In this document: one piece after another, positions 33,252 to 41,476 of the stretch
How positions within the stretch are numbered: position 1 is the first letter of the stretch
How the letters are laid out: each line of letters opens with the position of its first letter
Assembly: GCA_903839085.1 (NCBI GenBank)
Contig: CAIMBE010000137.1
Location: 1-61,360 of the forward strand
Direction of reading: 5' to 3'
Length of the DNA: 61,360 bases
Source: an uncultured beta proteobacterium
GTDB taxonomy: Bacteria > Pseudomonadota > Gammaproteobacteria > Burkholderiales > Burkholderiaceae_C
Notes under the pieces: model-generated
Told to the model about the DNA's origin: nothing
Databases searched by the model: none
What the model saw: the letters and a program-made list of their open reading frames with translations, nothing else
Program-made: the position numbers and the translations under genes

Positions 33252-33326
33252 CACCCGACATACCCAGTGGAGTTTGGCTTGCCATCATTTCAGAAATGGT
33301 CCATGGCGGTCAGTCGCGCAATCTAT

Positions 33327-34583
33327 TCAAATGTCGAAAAGCAGCCGCGCCGGATCTTCCAGCGCTTCCTTCATGGCCACCAGACCGAGCACCGCTTCGC
33401 GGCCGTCGATGATGCGGTGGTCATAGCTCATGGCCAGGTAGTTGATCGGCCGCACCACGACCTGGCCGTTCTCCACCACGGCGCGGTCCTTGGTCGCGTG
33501 CACGCCCAGAATGGCCGACTGCGGCGGGTTGATGATGGGCGTCGAGAGCATCGAGCCAAAGACGCCCCCGTTGCTGATGGAGAAGGTGCCGCCGGTCATC
33601 TCCTCGATGCCGAGCTTGCCGTCGCGCGCCTTGGCGCCGTACTCGGCGATCTTCTTCTCGATGTCGGCAAAGCTCATCTGGTCCGCGTTGCGCAGGATCG
33701 GCACCACCAGGCCGCGCGGCGACCCGACCGCAATGCCGATGTCGAAGTAGCCGTGATAAACGATGTCATTGCCGTCGACCGAGGCGTTGAGCATCGGGAA
33801 CTTCTTGAGCGCATGCACCGCTGCCTTGACAAAGAAGCTCATGAAGCCGATCTTCACGCCGTGCTCTTTTTCGAACTTGTCCTGGAAACGCTTGCGCATT
33901 TCCATCACCGGCGCCATGTTGACCTCGTTGAAAGTGGTCAGGATCGCATTGGTCGACTGCGACTGCAGCAGGCGCTCGGCGACACGGGCGCGCAAACGGC
34001 TCATCGGCACGCGCTGCTCGGGTCGCTCACCCAGCGCCGGCGCCGCTGCTAGCGCGACCTGCGGCAGGAAACTGGCGGCAGCCTTGGCGGGTGGCGCGGC
34101 AGGACCGGCGGCCGGCGCCGCGGCGGCGCTCGCCACCGCAGCCAGCACATCGCCCTTGGTGACACGGCCATCCCTGCCGCTGCCCGCCACTGACCCGGGC
34201 GCGAGTTGCCGGTCGGCCATCAGCTTGGCGGCGGCCGGCATCGCAACACCGGCCATGCTCTGGCCCGCCGGTGCAGCCGCAAGCGCAGCGGTCTGGGCTG
34301 GGGCTGGGGCTGCCGATCCGACTGCGGGCGCGCTGGCCTTGCCCTCGGTATCGATGCGCGCGATCAACTGCTCGGCGGCGACGGTCGCACCGTCTGGCGC
34401 CACCAGTTCGACCAGCACCCCGGCCGCCGGTGCCGGCACTTCCAGCACCACCTTGTCGGTCTCGACCTCGATCAGGATCTCATCGATCGCGACCGCCTCG
34501 CCAACTTTCTTCTTCCACTGCAGCAGCGTGGCCTCGGCCACCGATTCCGACAACTGCGGTACTTTTACTTCCACGATAGCCAT
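33327..34583 (-). CDS. odhB: 2-oxoglutarate dehydrogenase E2, dihydrolipoyl succinyltransferase
   Basis: 418 residues. The N-terminal lipoyl domain has the lipoylated lysine in [11 protein letters not shown] (Lys44). A Pro/Ala linker, a peripheral-subunit-binding domain ([17 protein letters not shown] area) and the C-terminal catalytic domain with [13 protein letters not shown] follow. It transfers succinyl groups to CoA. It lies 248 bases after odhA, the gap being occupied by repeats. Confidence 0.96.
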   Translation of the reverse strand: MAIVEVKVPQLSESVAEATLLQWKKKVGEAVAIDEILIEVETDKVVLEVPAPAAGVLVELVAPDGATVAAEQLIARIDTEGKASAPAVGSAAPAPAQTAALAAAPAGQSMAGVAMPAAAKLMADRQLAPGSVAGSGRDGRVTKGDVLAAVASAAAAPAAGPAAPPAKAAASFLPQVALAAAPALGERPEQRVPMSRLRARVAERLLQSQSTNAILTTFNEVNMAPVMEMRKRFQDKFEKEHGVKIGFMSFFVKAAVHALKKFPMLNASVDGNDIVYHGYFDIGIAVGSPRGLVVPILRNADQMSFADIEKKIAEYGAKARDGKLGIEEMTGGTFSISNGGVFGSMLSTPIINPPQSAILGVHATKDRAVVENGQVVVRPINYLAMSYDHRIIDGREAVLGLVAMKEALEDPARLLFDI

Positions 34584-34639
34584 ATTGATTCCTTGCGTTT
34601 ATTCTTTACGGATGCAAAAACTGCCGCCCCGGCATTTCC

Positions 34640-34801
34640 CGTCATCGCGAGACACCCCATCTCGTCATTGCGAGGAGCGCAGCGACGCGGCAGTCCATGC
34701 ATGGATCGCCACAGGCCATCGGCCTTCGCGATGACGAAAGTGGCACCATGGCGAAATGCGGCAGTCCATGCATGGATTGCTTCGTTACGCTCGCAATGAC
34801 G
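34640..34801. repeat. nested palindromic repeat of the widespread GTCATTGCGAG type
   Basis: Two nested inverted repeats fill the odhA-odhB spacer: CGTCATTGCGAG (34663-34674) with its complement at 34790-34801, and GTCATCGCGA (34641-34650) with its complement at 34726-34735. Inside is a direct repeat of 23 bases with one mismatch (34687-34709 and 34758-34780, core CAGTCCATGCATGGAT). From memory, this motif is a dispersed palindromic repeat in many bacterial genomes. The ORFs it creates are spurious. Confidence 0.85.
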
Positions 34802-34831
34802 ATCCGTGTGCATGGGACTGGCTGGACCCGA

Positions 34832-37750
34832 TTACTTGGACAGGACCGCGCCCTTGAGCTTGCCAAAGGCGCCTTCGACCAGCGCTTTTTGCTGCTCCTG
34901 GTGCAGATGCGAATAACCCACCGCCGGCGAGGCGGAGGCGGCGCGGCCCGAGTAAGCGAGCTTTTGCCCTTCCATCATGTTTTCCAGGATGTAGTGCTGC
35001 ACAAAAAACCAGGCGCCCTGGTTCTGCGGCTCGTCCTGGCACCACACCAGTTCACTCGCGCCCGGGTACTTTTTCAGCTCGGCGGCAAAGGCCTTGTGCG
35101 GAAAGGGATAAAGCTGTTCGACGCGCAGGATCGCAACGTCATCAACCCCCTTTTCCTCCCGCTTCCTGGCCAGGTCGTAGTACACCTTGCCGGAACAGGC
35201 GACGATGCGCCTGACCTTGTCGGCGCGCCCCCCAACCCGCTCCTGGCTGTCGGGGATCACGGTCTGAAAGCTGCCCCGCGTGAATTCCGAAAGCGGCGAA
35301 GCCGCGTCCCTGGCGCGCAAGAGCGACTTGGGCGTCAGGATGATCAGGGGCTTGCGCAGATTGCGCACCATCTGGCGGCGCAGGATGTGGAAAATCTGGC
35401 TCGCGGTGGTCGGCTGCACCACCTGCATATTGGTATCGGCACTGAGCTGCATGAAGCGCTCCAGACGCGCCGAGCTGTGCTCCGGACCCTGCCCCTCGTA
35501 GCCGTGCGGCAGCATCAGTGTGATGCCGTTGACGCGACCCCACTTGACCTCGCCGGAGGCGATGAACTGGTCGATCACGACCTGAGCGCCGTTGGCAAAA
35601 TCGCCAAACTGAGCCTCCCAGATCACGAGCGTGTTCGGGTCATTGGAGGCATAGCCGTACTCGAAGCCCAGCACCGCTTCCTCGGACAGGATCGAATCAA
35701 TCACCACAAACGGCGCCTGGCCGTCGGCCACGTTCTGCAGCGGCGTGTAGGTTCCCTCGTCGAACTTTTCGCGGTCCTGGTCGTGAATCACGGCGTGCCG
35801 GTGCGTGAAGGTGCCGCGACCGCAGTCCTCGCCGCTCAGGCGCACCGGATAACCGCTGGCTACCAGGGAGGCAAAGGCCATGTGCTCGCCCATGCCCCAG
35901 TCGACCGGAATCTCGCCCCGGCCCATGGCGGCGCGGTCGGCGTAGACCTTCTTCACGAGCTGGTGCGGCGCGATCGTGGCCGGCAGGCTGGTGAGCCGCT
36001 CGGCCAGGCGCTTCCACTCGCCCGGAGCCAGCGAGGTGTCGCCGGCATCGGTCCATTTCCGGCCGACATAGGGCTTCCAGTCGACCGCGTACTTGCTCTT
36101 GAAGTTGGTCAGCACCGGATCAAAGGTATTCTTGCCGGCATCGAGCGCGGCGCGCGTCGCCTTCACCATGTCGTCGCCCAGCGTCTCTCCCAGACCCTGA
36201 GCCGCCAGTTTGTCGGCGTACAGCCGGCGAGTGCCCGGGTGCTGCGCGATCTTCTTGTACATCAGCGGCTGCGTCAGCGCCGGCGTATCCTGCTCGTTGT
36301 GCCCGAGTTTGCGGAAGCACACGATGTCGACCACCACATCCTTCTGGAATTCCATGCGGTACTGCAAGGCGATCCGGGTCGCCAGCACCACCGCCTCCGG
36401 ATCGTCGCCGTTGACGTGCAGCACCGGCGCCTTGATCATCTTGACGATGTCCGAACAATAGAGCGAAGAGCGCGTGTCGCGCGGGTCGCTGGTGGTGAAG
36501 CCGATCTGGTTGTTGATCACGATGTGCACCGTGCCGCCGGTGCAATAGCCGCGGGTCTCGGCCAGCGCCAGCGTCTCCATCACCACGCCCTGCCCGGCAA
36601 AGGCGGCGTCGCCGTGCACCAGGATCGGCAGCACCTGCTTGCCTTGCGGGTCGGCACGCCGGTCCATGCGCGCGCGCACCGAGCCTTCCACCACCGGGTT
36701 GACGATCTCCAGGTGCGAGGGATTGAAGGCCAGGCTCAGATGCACCGGACCGCCCGGGGTCGACACATCGGAGCTGAAGCCCTGGTGGTACTTGACGTCG
36801 CCGCTCGAGAGTTCCTCGGGCGCCGTGTGGTCGAATTCGGCAAACAGGTCGGCCGGCATCTTGCCCAGCGAATTGACCAGCACGTTGAGGCGACCGCGGT
36901 GCGCCATGCCGATCACGATTTCCTGCAGGCCGATGGCGCCGCCGCCCTGGATCAGTTCGTCCATGGCGGCAATGAAACTCTCGCCGCCCTCGAGCGAAAA
37001 CCGCTTCTGCCCGACATACTTGGTATGCAGAAAGCGCTCCAGCCCCTCGGCCGCGCTCAGGCGATCAAGAATGTGCTTCTTCTGATCGGCATTGAAATCG
37101 GGCTTGGATCGAATGCTCTCGAGCTTCTGCTGCCACCAGCGCTTCTGGTTCTGATCCGTGATGTACATGTACTCGGCGCCGATGGTGCCGCAGTAGGTCT
37201 GGCGCAGCGCGTTCATCAGCTCGCGCAGGCTCATGCTGTCCTTGCCAAAGAAGGTGTTGCTGGTATTGAAGACCGCCTCCTGGTCCGCGTCGCTGAAACC
37301 GTAGAAAGAGGGTTCCAGTTCGGGAATGGCCTCGCGCTCGATGCGCTTGAGCGGGTCCAGATCGGCCCAGCGCGCGCCGACGTTGCGATAGGCCGCGATC
37401 AACTGCTGCGCTGCCGTTCGCTTGCGCCCCATCTCGGCATCGGCGCTGGCGAGCACGACCCGCGTTCCGCCATGCTTGGCGCGCTCGGCAAAGGCGGTGA
37501 TCACCGGCAGGTGGGGCACGTCCCTGGCATCGCTGCCATCGACCGCGGGCACATGCTGCAAGGCGTCAAAATAGGCGCGCCAGCTTTCGGGCACGCTGCC
37601 CGGATGGGCCAGGTAGTTCTCGTACATTTCCTCAACGTACGGCGCGTTGCCCCCAAACAGGTGGGTGTTGGCTTGATAGGCTTGGTAAACCGACGATACC
37701 GACGATACCGACGAAGTCGGCTTTACGCCTTGGGACGTAGTCTCAATCAT
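34832..37750 (-). CDS. odhA: 2-oxoglutarate dehydrogenase E1
   Basis: 972 residues, a full-length thiamine-diphosphate E1 of the TCA cycle. Landmarks are YEEMYENYL-like FGGNAPYVEEMYENYL near the N-terminus, EIVIGMAHRGRLNVL, the GDAAFAGQGVV thiamine site, NNQIGFTT and the C-terminal WCQDEPQNQGAWF. A GGAGG lies ten bases before the ATG at 37748-37750. The extreme N-terminus has short tandem peptide repeats (SSV three times, YQA twice) written by nine-base DNA repeats. It is first in the odhA-odhB-lpdA operon. Confidence 0.97.
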   Translation of the reverse strand: MIETTSQGVKPTSSVSSVSSVYQAYQANTHLFGGNAPYVEEMYENYLAHPGSVPESWRAYFDALQHVPAVDGSDARDVPHLPVITAFAERAKHGGTRVVLASADAEMGRKRTAAQQLIAAYRNVGARWADLDPLKRIEREAIPELEPSFYGFSDADQEAVFNTSNTFFGKDSMSLRELMNALRQTYCGTIGAEYMYITDQNQKRWWQQKLESIRSKPDFNADQKKHILDRLSAAEGLERFLHTKYVGQKRFSLEGGESFIAAMDELIQGGGAIGLQEIVIGMAHRGRLNVLVNSLGKMPADLFAEFDHTAPEELSSGDVKYHQGFSSDVSTPGGPVHLSLAFNPSHLEIVNPVVEGSVRARMDRRADPQGKQVLPILVHGDAAFAGQGVVMETLALAETRGYCTGGTVHIVINNQIGFTTSDPRDTRSSLYCSDIVKMIKAPVLHVNGDDPEAVVLATRIALQYRMEFQKDVVVDIVCFRKLGHNEQDTPALTQPLMYKKIAQHPGTRRLYADKLAAQGLGETLGDDMVKATRAALDAGKNTFDPVLTNFKSKYAVDWKPYVGRKWTDAGDTSLAPGEWKRLAERLTSLPATIAPHQLVKKVYADRAAMGRGEIPVDWGMGEHMAFASLVASGYPVRLSGEDCGRGTFTHRHAVIHDQDREKFDEGTYTPLQNVADGQAPFVVIDSILSEEAVLGFEYGYASNDPNTLVIWEAQFGDFANGAQVVIDQFIASGEVKWGRVNGITLMLPHGYEGQGPEHSSARLERFMQLSADTNMQVVQPTTASQIFHILRRQMVRNLRKPLIILTPKSLLRARDAASPLSEFTRGSFQTVIPDSQERVGGRADKVRRIVACSGKVYYDLARKREEKGVDDVAILRVEQLYPFPHKAFAAELKKYPGASELVWCQDEPQNQGAWFFVQHYILENMMEGQKLAYSGRAASASPAVGYSHLHQEQQKALVEGAFGKLKGAVLSK

Positions 37751-37765
37751 TTTCCGCTGACCTCC

Positions 37766-37782
37766 GTTTCCCTTGGGGAAAC
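37766..37782 (-). other. small hairpin in the odhA 5' leader
   Basis: A seven-base perfect stem (GTTTCCC/GGGAAAC) with a three-base loop directly precedes the odhA Shine-Dalgarno. It could affect ribosome access or mRNA stability. There is no sign of a known riboswitch. Confidence 0.35.
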
Positions 37783-37926
37783 ATTAGCTGGTTAAAGCTG
37801 CTGGTTGAATAACCTTCCGCGTCCCGGCTGAACCGATCGACGGATGCGACATAAGAAGGGCCAGATCGGCCCGCTTTTCGAACCGGTATTGTGCCACCAA
37901 ATCAAAATCCGCGTCGCCCGCGGGCC

Positions 37927-39291
37927 TCAGGTCGGGACCACCTCGACCAGGCGCGTCTTGCCGGCCTCGCGCGGGATGGCGCCGGGAAGAAGCCACTCGA
38001 ACACCGGCGAAATACGCAAGTCGGCGCGAAACGTCTGCATCAACTGTTGCTCGAGCGTTGCCAGCGCCCGCGGCGCCAGGCCCGCGTGTTCGACGCGCAG
38101 GCGCAGCGGTGGCTGCACGATTGGGCCCGGCCGGTCGAGCCGGATGCGAAACACGCCGGTCAGCTGCGGACGAAAACGGGCGATGACGCCGGCGATCGCC
38201 TGCGGATAGACGTTCATGCCCTTGACCGTCAGCATGTCATCGGTGCGGCCAAGGATCTTGAAACGGATGCCCGGCTTGCCGCACGGACACGGTTTTGTCC
38301 AGACCTGGAGCAGATCGCCGAGCGCATAGCGCATGAACGGCCCGCCACGCCAATCCAGGAACGTGAACACCATCTCGCCGATGGCGCCTTCTGCCAGTTC
38401 GATCGGCGTCCTGGCCTTCGGGTCGACAAGTTCGAGCAGGCAGTGGTCTTCCGAGACGAAATGCATGGCGCCTTCAACCTCGTCCGCGCGGTCGCAGGAG
38501 ATGCCGTGGAAGGCGTGGCCGCCGCCGGTGTGGTCATAGACCTTGGCGCCGAAGCCCTCGGCCAGGGCATGCCTGACGTCCGCGTCGCCGCCGCCGCCTT
38601 CACCGGCGCAGAAGAAGTAGCGCAGGCCGAGCTCGTGCGCCGGGCGGCCCGCCTGCCTGGGCGCTTCCTCGATCAGGTACTGGCCGAAGGACGGGGTGGC
38701 GATGATCGCCTGCGGGCGGGTGAGCGCGATCAGGTCGATCACCCGCTTGGTGCCACCTTCGATGCCGACCGGCACCACGCAGGCGCCCAGGTGCATGATG
38801 CCCTGCGACAACGGCAGGCCACCGGTGAACATGCTGAGCGACAGCGCCTGGATCATGGTGTGGCCCGGCCGGATGCCGGTGCGCCAGTACTTGCGGGCAT
38901 GCATCTCGTTGACGATCGCGACGTCGTGCGCGGTCAGCGTGTACAGGGTCGGCACGCCGGTGGTGCCGGAGGTCGCGTTGATGCGCACAATCTCGTCGGC
39001 CGGGGCGCAGCCCATCAGGGCGATCGGGCTGCCGTGCTGGCGCAGCGACTCCTCCTGCCGCTGGCGGTGCTCGTCCTTCGTCATCAACGGTATGCGCGCA
39101 AAGTCGGCGAAACTGCGGATGTCCTTCGGGTGCGCTCCCACCTCGTCGAACTTGTGGCGATGAACGGCAGAGCGTTCACAGTTGTAAGTCACCTGTCGCT
39201 GCAGGCGCTCGAGTTGCAGCGCCTGCAGGGCCTCGCGCGGCAAGTTCTCGACGCTGGGGTTCCACAGCTCGCTTCGCGCTTCACCGGTCAT
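37927..39291 (-). CDS. PaaK-like acyl/aryl-CoA ligase
   Basis: A 454-residue AMP-forming ligase of the phenylacetate-CoA ligase group. The P-loop ATSGTTGVPT is at 106-115, the HTGGG/AEGG regions are central, the A8 hinge region reads LGRTDDMLTVKG, and CPCG before it is typical of PaaK relatives. It would activate a carboxylic acid as CoA thioester via an acyl-AMP. The start is the ATG at 39289-39291, which overlaps the VOC gene stop by four bases; the longer frame is a shadow. It is the last gene of the hyuA-hyuB-VOC-ligase operon. The substrate is unknown: phenylacetate itself is unlikely because no paa genes are present. Confidence 0.88.
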   Translation of the reverse strand: MTGEARSELWNPSVENLPREALQALQLERLQRQVTYNCERSAVHRHKFDEVGAHPKDIRSFADFARIPLMTKDEHRQRQEESLRQHGSPIALMGCAPADEIVRINATSGTTGVPTLYTLTAHDVAIVNEMHARKYWRTGIRPGHTMIQALSLSMFTGGLPLSQGIMHLGACVVPVGIEGGTKRVIDLIALTRPQAIIATPSFGQYLIEEAPRQAGRPAHELGLRYFFCAGEGGGGDADVRHALAEGFGAKVYDHTGGGHAFHGISCDRADEVEGAMHFVSEDHCLLELVDPKARTPIELAEGAIGEMVFTFLDWRGGPFMRYALGDLLQVWTKPCPCGKPGIRFKILGRTDDMLTVKGMNVYPQAIAGVIARFRPQLTGVFRIRLDRPGPIVQPPLRLRVEHAGLAPRALATLEQQLMQTFRADLRISPVFEWLLPGAIPREAGKTRLVEVVPT

Positions 39292-39719
39292 GCTTTGTGC
39301 TCCTCGTTGGCATCGGCACTGCCGGCCTGGCACAGTTCGACCCGCAGTCCGGTGCGCGGGTCGGTGTGCATGAAGGCGATGCGGCCGTGAGCGCCGCGCC
39401 GCGGAAAACCTTCCAGCGGCGCGACACCGTCGCGCGCCAGCGCCACCAGCGCCGCGTCGAGATCGGGCACCGAGATCGACAGGTGATTCAGTCCGGTGGC
39501 GCTGCCCATGGTCTGGCGTGCCAGGCCAGGCGCATCGTTCGCGTACTGCAGCAACTCGATGATGACGTTGGCCGCCTGGAACTCGGCCACCTCCAACCCG
39601 ACTTCGGGCAATGAGCGCCGAACCACAGGCGCGTTGGGCAGGACCAGGCGCATCGCGGCGATGGCGGGCTCGAGCGCCGCCACGACGATGCCGATGTGAT
39701 CGACGCGCGGCGCTGTCAT
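39288..39719 (-). CDS. VOC-family protein, methylmalonyl-CoA epimerase-like
   Basis: 143 residues. Two beta-alpha-beta-beta-beta modules of the glyoxalase/VOC fold open with RVDHIGIVVAALEPAI and GLNHLSISVPDLDAAL. The metal-ligand positions include His8 (VDHIGI), the second-module His (LNHLSI) and a C-terminal Glu (VELCQ). This pattern is like methylmalonyl-CoA epimerase. The 4-base overlaps with hyuB and the CoA ligase suggest that it acts on their intermediate. Confidence 0.82.
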   Translation of the reverse strand: MTAPRVDHIGIVVAALEPAIAAMRLVLPNAPVVRRSLPEVGLEVAEFQAANVIIELLQYANDAPGLARQTMGSATGLNHLSISVPDLDAALVALARDGVAPLEGFPRRGAHGRIAFMHTDPRTGLRVELCQAGSADANEEHKA

Positions 39720-41476
39720 GGCCGGCCGCGCAGCAGATTGGTTGCCGACGGGTCGAGCGCGAGCGACACCTGATCGATGACCACGCCATAGTCGGCGCGC
39801 GCGCCGTCGACGCTCAGCAGGCCGTCGAGCACGTCGGCCAGCACAAGTTGCTCGTCGCGCTCGTGCGGGTCGCCGTAGCCACCGCCGCCGCCCGCCCGCT
39901 GCCTGAAAACCGCGCCGCGCGGGATGTTGCGGATGATCGCCTTCGACTTGGGATGGATCGTGGCGCCGTCCGGGTAGCCGATCTCGATCGAATTGATGCT
40001 GCCGGGCTTGCCGCCGAACAGCCCGAAGGCGCGCGCCTCTTCCTCGGCACCGTCGCCGAACGCGATGCCGGTGACGTTCTCGCCCTCGATCACGAACTCG
40101 GTCTCGACGCCAAGCCCGCCGCGCCAGCGGCCGGCACCGGCCGAATCGGGCGCGTACTCGTGGCGCACGAGCCGGTGCGGATCGTGGATCTCGAACATTT
40201 CGTAGTCCTGCGCCAGTATGCCGCCAGCGCAGTTGATGAGCCCGATGTGGTTGTAGCCGTCGGCATTCCAGGTGGCGCCCGAGCCTCCCTTGAGCGCCAG
40301 GAACAGGATGTCCACGTAAGGCCGCGCATGGCGCGGATCCTGCCCGGTCACGGTGAAGCCAAGCATCCGGTTCCAGCCCGCGCAGACCATCTTCGGAAGG
40401 GCCTGGGCGAAGGCCCGGAAGATGGCGTCGGAAATCGGTCCGGTGATGGAGTTGCCGAAGGTGGTCGCGGCCGGGAAGCGGGCATTGAGGAACGAGCCTT
40501 CCGGATTGACGATGCGGATCGCGCGCAGCAATCCCGCGTTGTGCGGCACATCGGGATTGATCAGCATCAGGAAGGTCAGCAGCAGGGCCGACGCCGTCGC
40601 GGCGCAGGGCGCATTGACAAAGCCGGGCGTCTGCGGCGCGGACCCGCTGAAGTCGAACGTGACCTCGTCGCCGGCCACGCTGACGGCCAGCTTGATCTTC
40701 ATGCGCGAGCCCTCGTTGACGCCGTCGTAGAAGGCCCAGCTCTCGGCGCGGTAGACGCCGTCGGCAATGGCGGCGATCTCCCGGCGCACCATGCGTTCGG
40801 CCGCGCCAAACAGATAGTCGATGCAGGCCTCCAGGCGCGGCCCGTCGAAGCGGCTGAACAGGTCCTGCATGCCGCGCTCGCCGACCCGGGTGGCGCCGAT
40901 CTGCGCCTTGATGTCTTCCTCGACGATGCGGTAGCGGATGTTGGCGAAGATCATCCGCCAGACGTCGCGCCGCAGTTCACCGGCGGCATAGACCTTGATC
41001 GGCGTGATGCGCAGGGCCTCCTGCCAGACTTCCCTGGCCTCGGGGTTGTAGCCGCCCGCCTGCGCGCCGCCGATGTCGGCCTGATGCCCCTTGCAGGCGG
41101 CCCAGGCCGCAAGCTTGCCGGCGCGAAAGATGGGTCGGAAGACGGCAACGTCGTTGTTCTGGTTGCCACCCGAAAAAACGTCGTTGTGCAGGATGACGTC
41201 ACCCTCGTGAAGGTCGTCGCCGAAGAACGCGACGATGTGTTCGCAGGCCGGCTGCAGCGCGAACGCAAGCACCGGGATGTACTCCGTCTGCTCGAGCATC
41301 TGCCCCCTGGCGTCGTACAGGCCGGTGACGAAATCGCGCGCCTCGTTGAGGATCGGCGAGCGCGTGGTGCGCAGCAGGGTCAGCCCCATCTCCTCGGTGA
41401 TCGATTTCAGGCGGCGGTGCAGCACCGAAGCCTCGATCGGGTCGACCTTGGTTGCCGTGTCGGATATCCATGTCAT
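39716..41476 (-). CDS. hyuB: hydantoinase B / oxoprolinase family protein (HyuB)
   Basis: A 586-residue HyuB-type subunit: EASVLHRRLKSITEEMG at the N-terminus, the HEGDVILHNDVFSGGNQNNDV block near 95 and GGGGGYGDPHERD at the C-terminus, which is typical of the family. HyuA/HyuB pairs hydrolyse hydantoins or 5-oxoproline, or carboxylate ketones (acetone and acetophenone carboxylases), always with ATP. The stop overlaps the VOC gene and the start overlaps hyuA, each by four bases. No small gamma subunit like that of acetone carboxylase is present. Confidence 0.9.
   Translation of the reverse strand: MTWISDTATKVDPIEASVLHRRLKSITEEMGLTLLRTTRSPILNEARDFVTGLYDARGQMLEQTEYIPVLAFALQPACEHIVAFFGDDLHEGDVILHNDVFSGGNQNNDVAVFRPIFRAGKLAAWAACKGHQADIGGAQAGGYNPEAREVWQEALRITPIKVYAAGELRRDVWRMIFANIRYRIVEEDIKAQIGATRVGERGMQDLFSRFDGPRLEACIDYLFGAAERMVRREIAAIADGVYRAESWAFYDGVNEGSRMKIKLAVSVAGDEVTFDFSGSAPQTPGFVNAPCAATASALLLTFLMLINPDVPHNAGLLRAIRIVNPEGSFLNARFPAATTFGNSITGPISDAIFRAFAQALPKMVCAGWNRMLGFTVTGQDPRHARPYVDILFLALKGGSGATWNADGYNHIGLINCAGGILAQDYEMFEIHDPHRLVRHEYAPDSAGAGRWRGGLGVETEFVIEGENVTGIAFGDGAEEEARAFGLFGGKPGSINSIEIGYPDGATIHPKSKAIIRNIPRGAVFRQRAGGGGGYGDPHERDEQLVLADVLDGLLSVDGARADYGVVIDQVSLALDPSATNLLRGRP

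Larger units (their letters stand above)
32905..33326. repeat. gene-free odhB-lpdA spacer carrying the two palindromic elements
   Basis: These 422 bases hold no supported gene. They contain two related palindromic elements, listed separately, in opposite orientation and 52 bases apart, plus short flanks. Since odhB and lpdA are on the same strand, the operon mRNA should contain both hairpins. Confidence 0.85.

Noticed and set aside
34565-34813. A minus-strand frame rich in HCERNEAI-like peptides
   Set aside because: Created by the dispersed palindromic repeat; such peptides are well-known artefacts of that repeat.
34697-37795. A 1032-codon open frame on the plus strand
   Set aside because: It lies entirely antisense to odhA and the spacer repeats. 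Its product is His/Arg/Gln-rich, typical of the shadow of a GC-rich gene, with no domain.
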